Shown here: in pieces, positions 13,813 through 23,596 of the stretch
How positions within the stretch are numbered: position 1 is the first letter of the stretch
Layout of the letters: each line of letters begins with the position of its first letter
From: Bacillus sp. CHD6a
GTDB taxonomy: Bacteria > Bacillota > Bacilli > Bacillales > Bacillaceae_I
NCBI RefSeq assembly: GCF_001293645.1
Contig: NZ_LBMD01000014.1
Location: 1 to 64,000, forward strand
Direction: 5' to 3'
DNA: 64,000 nucleotides
Program-made: the position numbers and the translations under genes
The notes under the pieces: model-generated
Database searches by the model: none
What the model was told of the DNA's origin: nothing
The model's input: the letters and a program-made list of their open reading frames with translations, nothing else

Positions 13813-13964
13813 TGCGGTTTTACTGTAGAACCTCACATTGAGCACCAATCTCATCAGTAGTTCCCAAAAATAATGTACGTAGTGCAAGAAGAATAATGAA
13901 AGAGTTATCTCTTAAACGAATCGGAACGACTTACAACTGTAGATATTCTCTCAAAAGTCTCCTA

Positions 13965-14000
13965 AAACAACAAAACGCACCCAAATCAAAGGGTGCGTTC
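13965..14000 (-). terminator. Terminator of the SurA-like lipoprotein gene
   Basis: AACGCACCC (13974-13982) pairs perfectly with GGGTGCGTT (13991-13999). Read on the minus strand it is followed by a T-rich tract. It lies 16 nt beyond the stop codon. Confidence 0.85.
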
Positions 14001-14015
14001 GTTAACTTCATACTA

Positions 14016-14774
14016 TTAGATTAGTTTCTCAATTTTGCTGTCTTTTTTCAGATCTTCAACAAGCGTTTGTAGTTTCTTTTGTGTTTCTTCTTGTTCTAGT
14101 TGACCGCGGATTTGGTCTTCAACTTCCGCTAGCTCAGGGAATTTGTTTTCTGGTGCTTCTTCACCTTCAGGAGCTTCTGCTTTCTGTGCTTCGCTTTGCT
14201 CTTTTGCTTGGTTGTAGTATTCTTTGATCTGCTCGTCCGTTACTTTTGTTTCAGGGAATTCTTTTTCCATGTATTTTTGAAGAGCCAATTCTTCAGAGAT
14301 TTGCGCCTTCAAAGTTTCCATAGTAAGAGGGCTTGCTTCAAGTGCCTCTTCGAATTTTTCTTCGCTTTCGTAATTTGCTTTAATATCTTTGATGTAGTCT
14401 TCAATTTCTTTTTCACTCGTTTTATAGCCTTTACTTTCTACTTCTTGAGAAAGTATTTTTTGATCAATCAACGCGTTTAGTGTTTGATCTTTCATGGCTT
14501 TAGCGTCTCCGCCTTGACCGAATTGCATCATCATCATTTGAGTTTGTTGAAGCATTTCATTATATTCCTGGCCTTTAATTTCCTGTCCGTTGACTTTAGC
14601 GACAACTTTTTCAGGATCTACTTTTTCCACTTCAGGGGTTTGCTGTTCTTGTCCTTCTTTCGCTTCTTTGTTTTGATTACCTTCTTTAGAAGCATTGTTT
14701 CCATCAGAACCGCATGCAGCTAATAGAACAGCTGTTAACATTGCTACTAGAAAAATCGTCAACTTGTTTTTCAT
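14016..14774 (-). CDS. SurA-N-like lipoprotein, putative extracytoplasmic chaperone
   Basis: A 252-aa lipoprotein with a signal peptide ending in lipobox LAAC (Cys21), so it should be anchored on the outer face of the membrane. A charged, Glu/Lys/Gln-rich linker (22-50) precedes a region like the N-terminal domain of SurA/PrsA foldases: VVAKVNGQEIKGQEYNEML, then long helices to the C-terminus. I see no parvulin (PpiC) domain, so a holdase role is more likely than prolyl isomerisation. The ATG at 14774 is chosen because GGAGGG lies 7 bp upstream; an upstream in-frame start would spoil the signal peptide. It has its own terminator and lies downstream of rqcH. Confidence 0.85.
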   Translation of the reverse strand: MKNKLTIFLVAMLTAVLLAACGSDGNNASKEGNQNKEAKEGQEQQTPEVEKVDPEKVVAKVNGQEIKGQEYNEMLQQTQMMMMQFGQGGDAKAMKDQTLNALIDQKILSQEVESKGYKTSEKEIEDYIKDIKANYESEEKFEEALEASPLTMETLKAQISEELALQKYMEKEFPETKVTDEQIKEYYNQAKEQSEAQKAEAPEGEEAPENKFPELAEVEDQIRGQLEQEETQKKLQTLVEDLKKDSKIEKLI

Positions 14775-14902
14775 GTTGTTACCCTCCATTTGAAAAAAAC
14801 ATTTAAAACTATTTTTCCATTTAAACATGGTTTTTATAAGGAAGCAAATAATTACCCTTCTTTTTGTAAAAATAAACCTGAATTGTGATTATTTATTTAA
14901 CG

Positions 14903-14932
14903 AAAAAGCACCTGCAAAAGTAATACAGGTGC
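14903..14932 (-). terminator. Terminator of rqcH
   Basis: GCACCTG (14908-14914) pairs with CAGGTGC (14926-14932). On the minus strand the stem is followed by TTTTTCG. It sits 6 nt past the rqcH stop. Confidence 0.8.
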
Positions 14933-14938
14933 GCTTCT

Positions 14939-16642
14939 TTAGTTCCTCAACCCAATAATCATTTCCTCATCAGGTGTCACATAAATGGTTTGTTGTTGCT
15001 CATAAATGACAAATCCCGGTTTGGACCCAGACGGTTTTTTCACATGTCTCACTTTGGTGAAGTCAACCGGAACGGAACCGGAATGGCGTGCTTTACTGAA
15101 GTAGGCTGCAATGGTAGCTGCTTCTTTGATGGTATCGTCAGATGGTTCAGCACTTCTAATAACTACATGAGACCCAGGGATATCCTTTGTATGCAACCAT
15201 ATGTCATCGCGACGTGCAACACGGTTGGTTAGATGATCGTTTTGTTTGTTGTTCTTTCCTACAAGGATTTCTGTGCCGTCGGTAGCTAGATAGGTTTCTA
15301 AAACAGGCTTTTGAGGTTTAACTTTTTTGCGCTTTTGCTTCATGCGCATGTATCCTTCCTCCATCAGTTCCTCACGGATTTCTTGGATATCTTTTGGAGA
15401 GGCGGTTTCCACCTGTTGGTTCAACATGTCAAAATACTGAATTTCCGCTTTCGCCTTCTCAATTTGCTCCTGCACAATCGCTAAAGAGTTTTTGGCTTTT
15501 TGATATTTGTTAAAGTAACGTTGTGCATTGCTTGAAGGAGAACGCTGCGGATCAAGTGTAATGGTGATGGTTCCGGCGTTCTCATCATAATAATTCACTA
15601 CAGATACTTCTGTATCTCCTCTTGAAATTTGATAGAGGTTGGCTGTCAACAGTTCGCCATACAATTGATATTTTTCCGCATCTCTTGCGTCATCTAGCGT
15701 TTTTTCTAGTTTCACAATTTTCTTTTCATTTTTTTGAATCTCATTGGATATAAATCGTTCCAGATCATTTGCTTGCTGTTTGACTCTATCTCTTGATGCT
15801 TTACCGAAGTAGAATCGATCAAGGGTTTCGCTAAGAGTCGAGAAATATTTGCTTTCTCCTTTAAGGTGTTCCAAATCAAGTAGGTAGAATACTTCTTTGT
15901 TACCATCTGTAATGATTTGAGGGGAGAGGTCTCCAGTTTTTATTTTTTCCACTAAGGCCATAAAGCTCTTCGGTAAAGTGTCCCTATTGGCGAGTCCGGC
16001 TCTGTGAACCGCTTCTTTAGCGAAAATAGGAGAAACCCCAGCGAATGTATTTACTAGCTGCTTATCAAGTCTTCCTCCGATAAAATCAATTTTTCTTTGA
16101 ACCGTTTCTTCGTTAGCTTCCAGCGGATTAAGTTTGTCCTGTGATGGAGGGAGCACATAGGTCTGTCCCGGTGTCAGGCTGCGATGTCTGTTTTGAGCCA
16201 TCGGAACATGTTTGATACTATCCAGAATCATCTGTTTTTCTTTATCCAAAAAGATAATATTAGAATGTCGTCCCATTATTTCCACAATTAGTTGCTTGTA
16301 AGAAACATCCCCGATTTCATTTCGCGCTTTTACATCAAAAACGATGATGCGATCCATATCAATTTGATGGATTTGTGTAATGATAGATCCCTCTAAATGC
16401 TTTCTTAGCAGCATGCAGAACATTGGCGGCTCAGAAGGATTTTCATAGGATTCTTCTGTCAGGTGCATTCTTGCATAGCTTGGGTGCGCACTGATCAGCA
16501 GCTTATAGTTAGTTCTGCCTGAGCGAATCGTTAAAATAAGCTCATTTTTATAGGGCTGATAAATCTTAGTAATTCTCCCGCTTTCTAGCTTATCCTTCAA
16601 CTCTGCAGTCATGGCGTATGTAAAAATACCGTCGAAACTCAT
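14939..16642 (-). CDS. rqcH: RqcH, ribosome-associated quality-control factor (NFACT family)
   Basis: Binds stalled 50S-peptidyl-tRNA complexes and directs alanine tailing of the nascent chain for degradation; earlier annotated as a fibronectin-binding protein. The 567-aa product has NFACT-N (1-170) with the Asp97-Arg98 pair needed for tRNA binding, a helical coiled-coil middle (about 290-430) and a C-terminal NFACT-R domain (440-560). The start follows GAAGGGAAG. It is divergent from the Ca2+-ATPase gene, as yloA and yloB are in B. subtilis. A TATAAT lies upstream on the minus strand (16693-16698) without a good -35. Confidence 0.95.
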   Translation of the reverse strand: MSFDGIFTYAMTAELKDKLESGRITKIYQPYKNELILTIRSGRTNYKLLISAHPSYARMHLTEESYENPSEPPMFCMLLRKHLEGSIITQIHQIDMDRIIVFDVKARNEIGDVSYKQLIVEIMGRHSNIIFLDKEKQMILDSIKHVPMAQNRHRSLTPGQTYVLPPSQDKLNPLEANEETVQRKIDFIGGRLDKQLVNTFAGVSPIFAKEAVHRAGLANRDTLPKSFMALVEKIKTGDLSPQIITDGNKEVFYLLDLEHLKGESKYFSTLSETLDRFYFGKASRDRVKQQANDLERFISNEIQKNEKKIVKLEKTLDDARDAEKYQLYGELLTANLYQISRGDTEVSVVNYYDENAGTITITLDPQRSPSSNAQRYFNKYQKAKNSLAIVQEQIEKAKAEIQYFDMLNQQVETASPKDIQEIREELMEEGYMRMKQKRKKVKPQKPVLETYLATDGTEILVGKNNKQNDHLTNRVARRDDIWLHTKDIPGSHVVIRSAEPSDDTIKEAATIAAYFSKARHSGSVPVDFTKVRHVKKPSGSKPGFVIYEQQQTIYVTPDEEMIIGLRN

Positions 16643-16801
16643 ATATGTAAACTTCCCTTCTTGTTCTTAACATAAAAAATTTCTCTTTTATCATTATATC
16701 TTAACAATCTTGATAACACCCAAAAAGTATATCATTTTTTTGGACGAGTCCGAATAGACTTTGTTAGATAGATTTTGTGCAAAGGTTGTGAGGTGGAACA
16801 G

Positions 16802-19489
16802 ATGAAATGGCATGAAATGAGAGCAGAACAAGTCGAAGAGCAGATCAATTCCGATTTAGAGGCGGGTTTAAGTGAATCAGAAGCAAAACATCGTCTGTTG
16901 CAGTATGGGACGAATGAACTTCAAGAGGCGGAGAGACCGAACGCCTTTTTAGTGTTTTTAGAGCAGTTCAAAGATTTCATGGTAGTGGTGTTGCTTGCAG
17001 CAACATTGATCTCAGGTTTGCTTGGGGAATATATCGATGCAATTGCCATCATTGCCATAGTGATCATCAATGCATTTTTAGGCTTTTTTCAGGAGAGAAA
17101 AGCAGAAAAATCCTTGCAGGCATTAAAAGAGCTTTCGGCACCACAAGTAACCGTTCTTAGAGAAAAAGAATGGCGGAAAGTGGCTTCAAGAGAAATAGTG
17201 GTAGGGGATATTATTAAGTTCGGAAGCGGAGACCGTATTGGGGCGGACCTTCGAATTGTACAGGCCAGTTCGTTAGAAATTGAGGAGTCTGCGCTGACGG
17301 GGGAATCAGTGCCTTCCGTCAAAAGTGATAAACCTGTGCAGGGCTCTGACATTTCCATAGGTGATCAGGAAAACATGGCTTTTATGGGAACACTTGTAAC
17401 ACGTGGAACGGGTGTTGGTGTCGTAGTTGCCACAGGTATGAATACTGCCATGGGACAAATTGCAGATTTACTACAGACTGCGGAGACAACCATTACACCA
17501 CTTCAAAGGAAACTGGAGCAGCTTGGGAAGATATTAATTACGGTTGCTTTAATACTGACTATGCTTGTAGTCTTGGTGGGGGTTCTTCAAGGACATAGTT
17601 TGTATGAAATGTTCTTAGCTGGTGTGTCTTTAGCGGTTGCAGCTATTCCTGAAGGCTTGCCGGCAATTGTAACCGTAGCCCTATCACTTGGCGTTCAGCG
17701 TATGATCAAAAAGAAATCGATTGTCAGAAAGCTCCCTGCTGTTGAAACACTCGGTTGTGCTTCTGTCATTTGTTCGGACAAGACGGGGACACTGACGCAG
17801 AACAAAATGACCGTAACCCATGTTTGGTCTGGTGGTACCACTTGGCATGTATCAGGAAACGGCTATGAACCAAAAGGGGAATTCCTAACAGATGGGGCAG
17901 ATAGTGCAAGTAAGAATAAATCACTGCATCAACTGTTGACATTCGGTCTGTTATGTAATCACGCTAATATAATTCAGAAAAAAAACCAATACATCCTTGA
18001 TGGCGACCCCACAGAAGGCGCCCTTGCTGTTGCAGCCATGAAGGCAGGTTTTACTCGTGAAGGTTTACTAAATGAATTCCATATTGTAAAAGAATATCCG
18101 TTTGACTCGGAACGAAAGATGATGAGTGTCGTTGTAAAAGATAAGCAAGGAAAGCTGTTTGTCATTACAAAGGGTGCACCGGATGTGATAACGAATGTTA
18201 GTGATTCGTTATTATGGGAAGGAAAGCGGGAGCTGTTTTCAGCCAAATATGAAGAGAATGTAAAAAATATGGTTCATACATTGGCCTCACAAGCATTAAG
18301 AAATATTGCGGTGGCCTTCAAGCCGATTTCTAATTTTCATGAGGGCATGCACGAAAGAGAGATAGAAAAAGACCTTGTCTTTATCGGACTCCAAGGGATG
18401 ATAGATCCTCCCCGTCCAGAAGTAAAACAGGCTGTTCGTGAATGTAAAGAAGCAGGTATCAGGACAGTGATGATCACAGGTGATCATATTGTCACAGCTA
18501 AAGCAATAGCAGCTGAAATTGGCATTCTTCCGATGGGAGGTAAAGTACTAGAAGGAAAAACTCTTCAGAAGATGAGCCAGGAAGAATTAGAAGACATGGT
18601 GGATGATGTGTATGTGTTTGCCAGGGTGTCCCCACAGCACAAACTATCCATCGTAAAAGCACTACAGAAAAAAGGACATATTGTCGCCATGACTGGAGAT
18701 GGGGTAAATGATGCCCCGGCGATAAAAGCCTCTGACATTGGAATTGCGATGGGGATAACCGGTACAGATGTTGCGAAGGAAGCAAGTTCTCTGGTCCTAT
18801 TGGATGACAATTTTGCCACGATAAAATCAGCTATAAAAGAAGGCCGTAACATTTATGAAAACATTAGGAAGTTCATCCGATATTTATTAGCTTCGAATGT
18901 AGGGGAAATACTTGTCATGCTGTTTGCGATGTTATTGGCATTGCCGCTTCCGCTTGTTCCCATCCAAATTTTGTGGGTGAACCTTGTAACAGATGGCTTG
19001 CCAGCAATGGCGCTTGGCCTTGATCAAGCAGAAGGGGACGTTATGAAGCGTAAACCAAGGCATCCAAGAGAAGGCGTTTTTGCCAGAGGTTTATGGTGGA
19101 AAATAGTATCCCGCGGTTTCCTAATAGGACTTGCCACCTTGCTTGCATTTATGATTGTATACAAACAACACCCGGATAATCTCATTTATGCTCAAACAGT
19201 CGCATTTGCAACGCTTGTAATGGCTCAGCTGATTCATGTATTTGATTGCCGAAGTGATAGATCCATTTTCCATCGAAACCCGTTTCAAAACATGTACCTT
19301 GTTGGAGCAGTCATTTCCAGTATTATTTTAATGTTAATCGTTATCTATTATCCACCTTTACAAGGTATTTTCCATACAGTGGCACTGGCTCCCAAAGAGT
19401 GGTTATTGATAATGGGGATGGCATCGTTACCTACTTTCTTGCTAGTAGGTACTCTTTTCACAGGAAAAGCAAAAAAGAATATGGTATAA
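16802..19489 (+). CDS. yloB: Cation-transporting P-type ATPase, SERCA-like Ca2+ type (YloB)
   Basis: Pumps Ca2+ out of the cytoplasm at the cost of ATP. The 895-aa product has an N-terminal cation-ATPase domain, the transduction motif TGES, the ion-site motif PEGLP in M4 and the phosphorylation motif DKTGTLT with Asp326. The hinge is TGDGVNDAP, and a C-terminal membrane domain of about six segments follows. Start ATG 16802 after GAGGTGG is preferred to 16775 because MKWHEM matches the family N-terminus. In B. subtilis the homologue is linked to spore germination. It stands alone between rqcH and yicC. Confidence 0.93.
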   Translation: MKWHEMRAEQVEEQINSDLEAGLSESEAKHRLLQYGTNELQEAERPNAFLVFLEQFKDFMVVVLLAATLISGLLGEYIDAIAIIAIVIINAFLGFFQERKAEKSLQALKELSAPQVTVLREKEWRKVASREIVVGDIIKFGSGDRIGADLRIVQASSLEIEESALTGESVPSVKSDKPVQGSDISIGDQENMAFMGTLVTRGTGVGVVVATGMNTAMGQIADLLQTAETTITPLQRKLEQLGKILITVALILTMLVVLVGVLQGHSLYEMFLAGVSLAVAAIPEGLPAIVTVALSLGVQRMIKKKSIVRKLPAVETLGCASVICSDKTGTLTQNKMTVTHVWSGGTTWHVSGNGYEPKGEFLTDGADSASKNKSLHQLLTFGLLCNHANIIQKKNQYILDGDPTEGALAVAAMKAGFTREGLLNEFHIVKEYPFDSERKMMSVVVKDKQGKLFVITKGAPDVITNVSDSLLWEGKRELFSAKYEENVKNMVHTLASQALRNIAVAFKPISNFHEGMHEREIEKDLVFIGLQGMIDPPRPEVKQAVRECKEAGIRTVMITGDHIVTAKAIAAEIGILPMGGKVLEGKTLQKMSQEELEDMVDDVYVFARVSPQHKLSIVKALQKKGHIVAMTGDGVNDAPAIKASDIGIAMGITGTDVAKEASSLVLLDDNFATIKSAIKEGRNIYENIRKFIRYLLASNVGEILVMLFAMLLALPLPLVPIQILWVNLVTDGLPAMALGLDQAEGDVMKRKPRHPREGVFARGLWWKIVSRGFLIGLATLLAFMIVYKQHPDNLIYAQTVAFATLVMAQLIHVFDCRSDRSIFHRNPFQNMYLVGAVISSIILMLIVIYYPPLQGIFHTVALAPKEWLLIMGMASLPTFLLVGTLFTGKAKKNMV

Positions 19490-19498
19490 TAAATTTAA

Positions 19499-19536
19499 GG
19501 TAGTAGAGGGGAACTCTATTGCCTTTTCTTCTTTTT
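19499..19536 (+). terminator. Likely terminator of yloB
   Basis: GGTAGTAGAG pairs with CTCTATTGCC (some G-T pairs) around a short GGGGA loop, followed by a T-rich run. A smaller AGCC/GGCT hairpin with CTTTTTCT at about 19631-19654 may be a second one before yicC. Confidence 0.55.
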
Positions 19537-19683
19537 TCGCCATCAATCAGTTACCCACTTAAATTTCTATAAAAATAGCTTTCAAATTAGGGGAAACAAT
19601 GCTAATATAGTGGTTGCTTAGCATCAACAATAGCCAGTTTTCCGGCTCTTTTTCTATACTTAAGAAACGGACGTGAGTATACT

Positions 19684-20559
19684 ATGGTGAAAAGTATGAC
19701 AGGCTTTGGGCGGGCAGAAGTAACTCAAGGATCTTATCAGATTCTTGTCGAGATGAAATCTGTCAACCATCGCTTTTGTGAGATTAATATCCGGATGCCT
19801 AAGCAGTTCCTAGCAATGGAAGAGACGATGAAAAAAGTCGTCAGCTCTTATTTGCAAAGAGGAAGAATAGAAATGTTCATAACGATTGAAGGCCAAGACA
19901 TACAAGATAAACACATGAATGTGGATTGGGAACTTCTTTCGGCATACATAGATTCTATACATAAGGTAAAAGATAGATACCAAATTTCCGGTTCCATTCA
20001 GATTAATGATATACTGAAATTAGAAAATGTGTTTACGATTATGGAAACACAGACAGGAATGGAAGCAATAGAAGAATTGTTGCTGCAACAAATCCATTCA
20101 GCGTCCAAGCAATTGGTTGCCATGCGTACTGCTGAGGGCGATCAGTTGAAAAAGGATATTATCACTCATTTAAACTTTATCGGAACTATGTCGGAGCAGC
20201 TCGCAGAATTAGGACCGACAGTTGTGGAAGCGTATCGGTTGCGGTTGGAAAAAAAGCTGAAGGAATATTTAGGTTCCCAGATTGATGAACAACGTATACT
20301 GGCAGAAGCCGCAATTTTTGCTGATAAGGCTGACATTAATGAAGAATTGAAAAGAATTAACAGCCACCTTGGTCAATTTACCCAATCCCTCCATTCTACA
20401 GGGCCTGTTGGCAGGAAACTGGATTTCCTTGTCCAGGAATTGAACAGGGAAGTAAATACCATCGGTTCCAAGGCAAACAACGCAAATATTGCGAATCTGG
20501 TCGTCGAGATGAAAGCTTGCCTGGAAAAAATTAAAGAACAGGTGCAAAACATTGAATAA
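19684..20559 (+). CDS. yicC: YicC family endoribonuclease-like protein
   Basis: The 291-aa protein has the N-terminal YicC domain, opening with the conserved MVKSMTGFGRAE. The C-terminal DUF1732 has the conserved end GRKLDFLVQELNREVNTIGSKA. Family members have been described as RNases; the cellular role in Bacillus is not settled. It heads a co-directional run yicC-remA-gmk-rpoZ, the same order as B. subtilis yloC-ylzA-gmk-rpoZ. The 194-bp spacer upstream holds the yloB terminator and no clear promoter. Confidence 0.92.
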   Translation: MVKSMTGFGRAEVTQGSYQILVEMKSVNHRFCEINIRMPKQFLAMEETMKKVVSSYLQRGRIEMFITIEGQDIQDKHMNVDWELLSAYIDSIHKVKDRYQISGSIQINDILKLENVFTIMETQTGMEAIEELLLQQIHSASKQLVAMRTAEGDQLKKDIITHLNFIGTMSEQLAELGPTVVEAYRLRLEKKLKEYLGSQIDEQRILAEAAIFADKADINEELKRINSHLGQFTQSLHSTGPVGRKLDFLVQELNREVNTIGSKANNANIANLVVEMKACLEKIKEQVQNIE

Positions 20560-20619
20560 TCGTTGATTACTAACCATGGAACACGGTTAGAATAGAGTTT
20601 GTAACAAGAGGTGGGAACC

Positions 20620-20883
20620 ATGAGCATAAAGTTGATTAATATTGGCTTTGGTAATATCGTATCAGCAAATCGTATCATATCTATTGTTAGTCCTGAATCT
20701 GCTCCGATCAAACGAATTATCCAAGATGCAAGAGATCAGGGTATGTTAATAGATGCAACTTATGGAAGACGCACAAGAGCAGTACTAATAATGGATAGCG
20801 ATCATGTTATCTTATCGGCCGTGCAACCGGAAACCGTGGCACAACGCCTGGTAAATAAAGATGATATGTCTGATGAAGGGTAG
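20620..20883 (+). CDS. remA: RemA, extracellular-matrix regulator
   Basis: DNA-binding activator of biofilm-matrix operons and osmoprotection genes in B. subtilis, where it forms oligomeric rings. The 87-aa product is nearly identical to the family and keeps the DNA-binding residue Arg18 and Pro29. The ATG at 20620 follows GAGGTGGG; an in-frame ATG three codons earlier overlaps that ribosome site. It is 15 nt before gmk. The B. subtilis target operons do not lie in this window. Confidence 0.95.
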   Translation: MSIKLINIGFGNIVSANRIISIVSPESAPIKRIIQDARDQGMLIDATYGRRTRAVLIMDSDHVILSAVQPETVAQRLVNKDDMSDEG

Positions 20884-21513
<630 letters not shown>

Positions 21514-21514
21514 T

Positions 21515-21748
21515 ATGCTATACCCATCTATTGATTCACTAATGCAAAAATTAGATTCAAAATATACGCTTGTCACCGTTTCTGCACGCCGTGCTCGTGA
21601 ATTGCAACAAGTAAACGATCAAATGATCGAAAAAACGGTTTCTCACAAATTTGTTGGGAAAGCCCTTGAAGAGATTGACGCAGGCTTATTATCTGCCAAG
21701 ACAATTAAAACTGCTGAAAGAAGCGAAGGCATCCTAAATCACAAGTAA
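21515..21748 (+). CDS. rpoZ: RNA polymerase omega subunit
   Basis: Small 77-aa RNA polymerase assembly subunit. The N-terminus [20 protein letters not shown] and the segment [10 protein letters not shown] are the conserved omega features. ATG 21515 lies 1 nt after the gmk stop, with GGAGG just inside gmk. A longer in-frame start at 21386 would lie deep inside gmk. It is followed by a strong terminator. Confidence 0.96.
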   Translation: MLYPSIDSLMQKLDSKYTLVTVSARRARELQQVNDQMIEKTVSHKFVGKALEEIDAGLLSAKTIKTAERSEGILNHK

Positions 21749-21750
21749 AG

Positions 21751-21783
21751 ATAACAACCTAGAAATAGGTTGTTATTTTTTTA
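21751..21783 (+). terminator. Terminator of the yicC-remA-gmk-rpoZ run
   Basis: A perfect 10-bp stem ATAACAACCT/AGGTTGTTAT with a 6-nt loop runs into seven T. Confidence 0.9.
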
Positions 21784-21894
21784 AAAAGAAAGAAAGTGTA
21801 CAGTTCGGTTGATTTCGCTTACCTAAGGTTTTGTGAAAAGGCATCTAAATGAGTTAACTGAAAATGAAATAAACTTTCGCTCAAGTAACTTCTA

Positions 21895-21972
21895 GCTGTG
21901 TATTGGAGCAAATGGCAAAGACTCCTGAGTGAGATAGCCCTAGGGGGAGACCCCGCAGGCGTAGCGAAGCCA
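21895..21972. repeat. Composite spacer repeat, locus A: truncated left half
   Basis: Matches the left half of the 128-bp core (GCTG...ATTGGAGCAAA, GACTCCTGAG, GGAGACCCCGCAGGCGTAGC). It then switches to GAAGCCACTGAAAAAC, the reverse complement of the linker of the full element. So it is a rearranged, partly inverted copy. Confidence 0.75.
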
Positions 21973-22008
21973 CTGAAAAACTGAAAAAATAAATTTTTTT
22001 GATTCCTA

Positions 22009-22136
22009 GCTGGTGATTGGAGCAAAAGGCGAAGACTCCTGAGGGAGATAGCGTTAGCTGGAGACCCCGCAGGCGTAGCCGAGGAGGCTCCAGCAACGCC
22101 CCTAGGAAAGCGAAGCCATTTGCGGAAATCAACAGC
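22009..22136. repeat. Composite spacer repeat, locus A: full 128-bp core
   Basis: Left end GCTGGTGATT (22009-22018) and right end AATCAACAGC (22127-22136) form a 9/10 terminal inverted repeat. The internal stem is GCGTT(AG)CTGGAG at 22051-22063 with CTCCAG(C)AACGC at 22088-22099. The length is identical to the cores at 45599 and 52282. The spacer 21749-22390 has no gene; small open frames here change between copies and lack ribosome sites. Confidence 0.85.
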
Positions 22137-22248
22137 GGTGTTTAATAAAATTTCAAAATCAAGGCCTTTTTCAGTGGCTTCAGCGTAGCCGAGGGGGCTC
22201 CAGCAGCGCCCCTGGGAAAGCGAAGCCATTTGCGGAAAGGAATAGCGG
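22137..22248. repeat. Composite spacer repeat, locus A: linker plus second right half
   Basis: An AT-rich linker (GTGTTTA...AAGGCCTTTTTCAG) is followed by a second right half. Its GAGGGGGCTC at 22191 is exactly 110 bp after GAGGAGGCTC at 22081. The end is diverged (GGAATAGCGG). From here to coaBC (22249-22390) I see nothing beyond a GC-rich GACCGGGCGG segment and the coaBC ribosome site. Confidence 0.8.
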
Positions 22249-22390
22249 CGATTAACCAAACCGCAAAAATTTTCACAATAAAAAGGACCGGGCGGATATT
22301 GCACGGTTTTTCTTCATGAGGCAAGTGACTTAAGGGAAAGAGGATTAATGGGGTAAAGTAGAATTTCTAGTACATGACGGGGGTTGTGAA

Positions 22391-23596
22391 ATGAAAAATA
22401 AAAAAATCCTATTGTGTGTAACAGGTGGTATAGCTGTCTATAAAGCAGTCGCTTTAACAAGTAAATTAGTTCAGCAAGGTGCGGAAGTAAAGGTAATTAT
22501 GAGCCAGTCTGCCTGCAAATTTGTTACACCGTTGTCTTTTCAAGCCTTATCAAGAAACGAAGTATTCACAGATACATTCGAAGAAAAGAATCCTTCCGTT
22601 ATTTCACATATTGACCTTGCAGACTGGGCAGATGTGGTGCTAGTGGCACCAGCGACTGCTAATGTAATTGGAAAGCTTGCCAACGGTTTAGCGGATGACA
22701 TGATTACGACAACTTTATTGGCAAGTACGGCCCCTGTATGGATTGCACCAGCTATGAATGTACATATGTATGATCATCCTGCAGTTAAGCAAAACATGGA
22801 GCGGCTTTTGTCTTTCGGGTATCGATTCATGGAACCGGGAGAAGGTTTTTTGGCGTGTGGTTATGTAGGAAAGGGTAGATTGGAAGAACCTGAAACCATT
22901 GTCGAAGGACTGAAGCGTTTTTTTCAAAAACATGACAACTTGACGCTAGCAGGGAAAAGGATTCTAGTCACAGCAGGCCCTACTATTGAAAAAGTGGATC
23001 CTGTACGCTTTTTCACTAACCGTTCAACAGGCAAGATGGGGTATGCCATTGCAGAAGCTGCTGCTAATTTAGGTGCAGAAGTTATCCTGGTATCAGGGCC
23101 GACAAACCTTCCTGATCCTCCGAATGTAAAAACAATTCGAGTGGAATCTGCAGAAGAAATGTTTAACACTGTGATCGCTCATTATGAACAAACCGATGTT
23201 GTCGTAAAATCTGCTGCCGTTGCCGACTACCGTCCTAAGTTTGTTTCCGACATTAAAATGAAAAAACAGGACGGGGATAGCGTACTAGAGTTAGAACGGA
23301 CGAAAGACATCCTCAAAACATTAGGCGAAAGAAAAGAACATCAGGTGCTAGTAGGATTTGCAGCTGAAACGAATAATGTAGAGGAATATGCCAAAGGTAA
23401 GCTTGCTAAGAAAAACTTGGATTATGTCGTAGCAAACAATGTAACAGTTGCAGGTGCTGGATTTGGAACAGATACAAACTTAGTAACCATCTATAAAAAA
23501 GATGGCACAAGCATTTCTCTGCCGATGATGACCAAACAGGATGTGGCTTATGCACTGCTTGAGGAAGTCGCAGCGACACTTGAGGAAAAACGATGA
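22391..23596 (+). CDS. coaBC: Bifunctional phosphopantothenoylcysteine decarboxylase / phosphopantothenate-cysteine ligase
   Basis: Two consecutive steps of coenzyme A synthesis. The N-terminal flavoprotein domain (1-180) has GGIAVYKA, active-site His73 in SHIDLADWAD and PAMNVHMYDHP. The C-terminal CTP-dependent ligase domain (190-401) has TAGPTIEKVDPVRF and SAAVADYRP. Length 401 aa, and a GGGGG ribosome site precedes it. It overlaps priA by 4 nt and begins a long co-directional gene run. The repeat-filled spacer lies just upstream. Confidence 0.96.
   Translation: MKNKKILLCVTGGIAVYKAVALTSKLVQQGAEVKVIMSQSACKFVTPLSFQALSRNEVFTDTFEEKNPSVISHIDLADWADVVLVAPATANVIGKLANGLADDMITTTLLASTAPVWIAPAMNVHMYDHPAVKQNMERLLSFGYRFMEPGEGFLACGYVGKGRLEEPETIVEGLKRFFQKHDNLTLAGKRILVTAGPTIEKVDPVRFFTNRSTGKMGYAIAEAAANLGAEVILVSGPTNLPDPPNVKTIRVESAEEMFNTVIAHYEQTDVVVKSAAVADYRPKFVSDIKMKKQDGDSVLELERTKDILKTLGERKEHQVLVGFAAETNNVEEYAKGKLAKKNLDYVVANNVTVAGAGFGTDTNLVTIYKKDGTSISLPMMTKQDVAYALLEEVAATLEEKR

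Noticed and set aside
13675-13887. A 70-codon minus-strand frame in the pyrE spacer
   Set aside because: It reads the 21-bp periodic repeat as heptads, has no ribosome site and lies between two terminators.
14196-14723. Plus-strand Phe-rich frames opposite the lipoprotein gene
   Set aside because: Poly-Phe-like composition is the antisense of Glu/Lys/Gln-rich codons of the real minus-strand gene.
21819-22324. Overlapping minus-strand open frames, up to 161 codons
   Set aside because: They lie entirely in the repeat block of locus A, contain the repeated LRSLRLLLQS-type peptide and resemble spurious translations of the same repeats at 52.1-52.5 kb.
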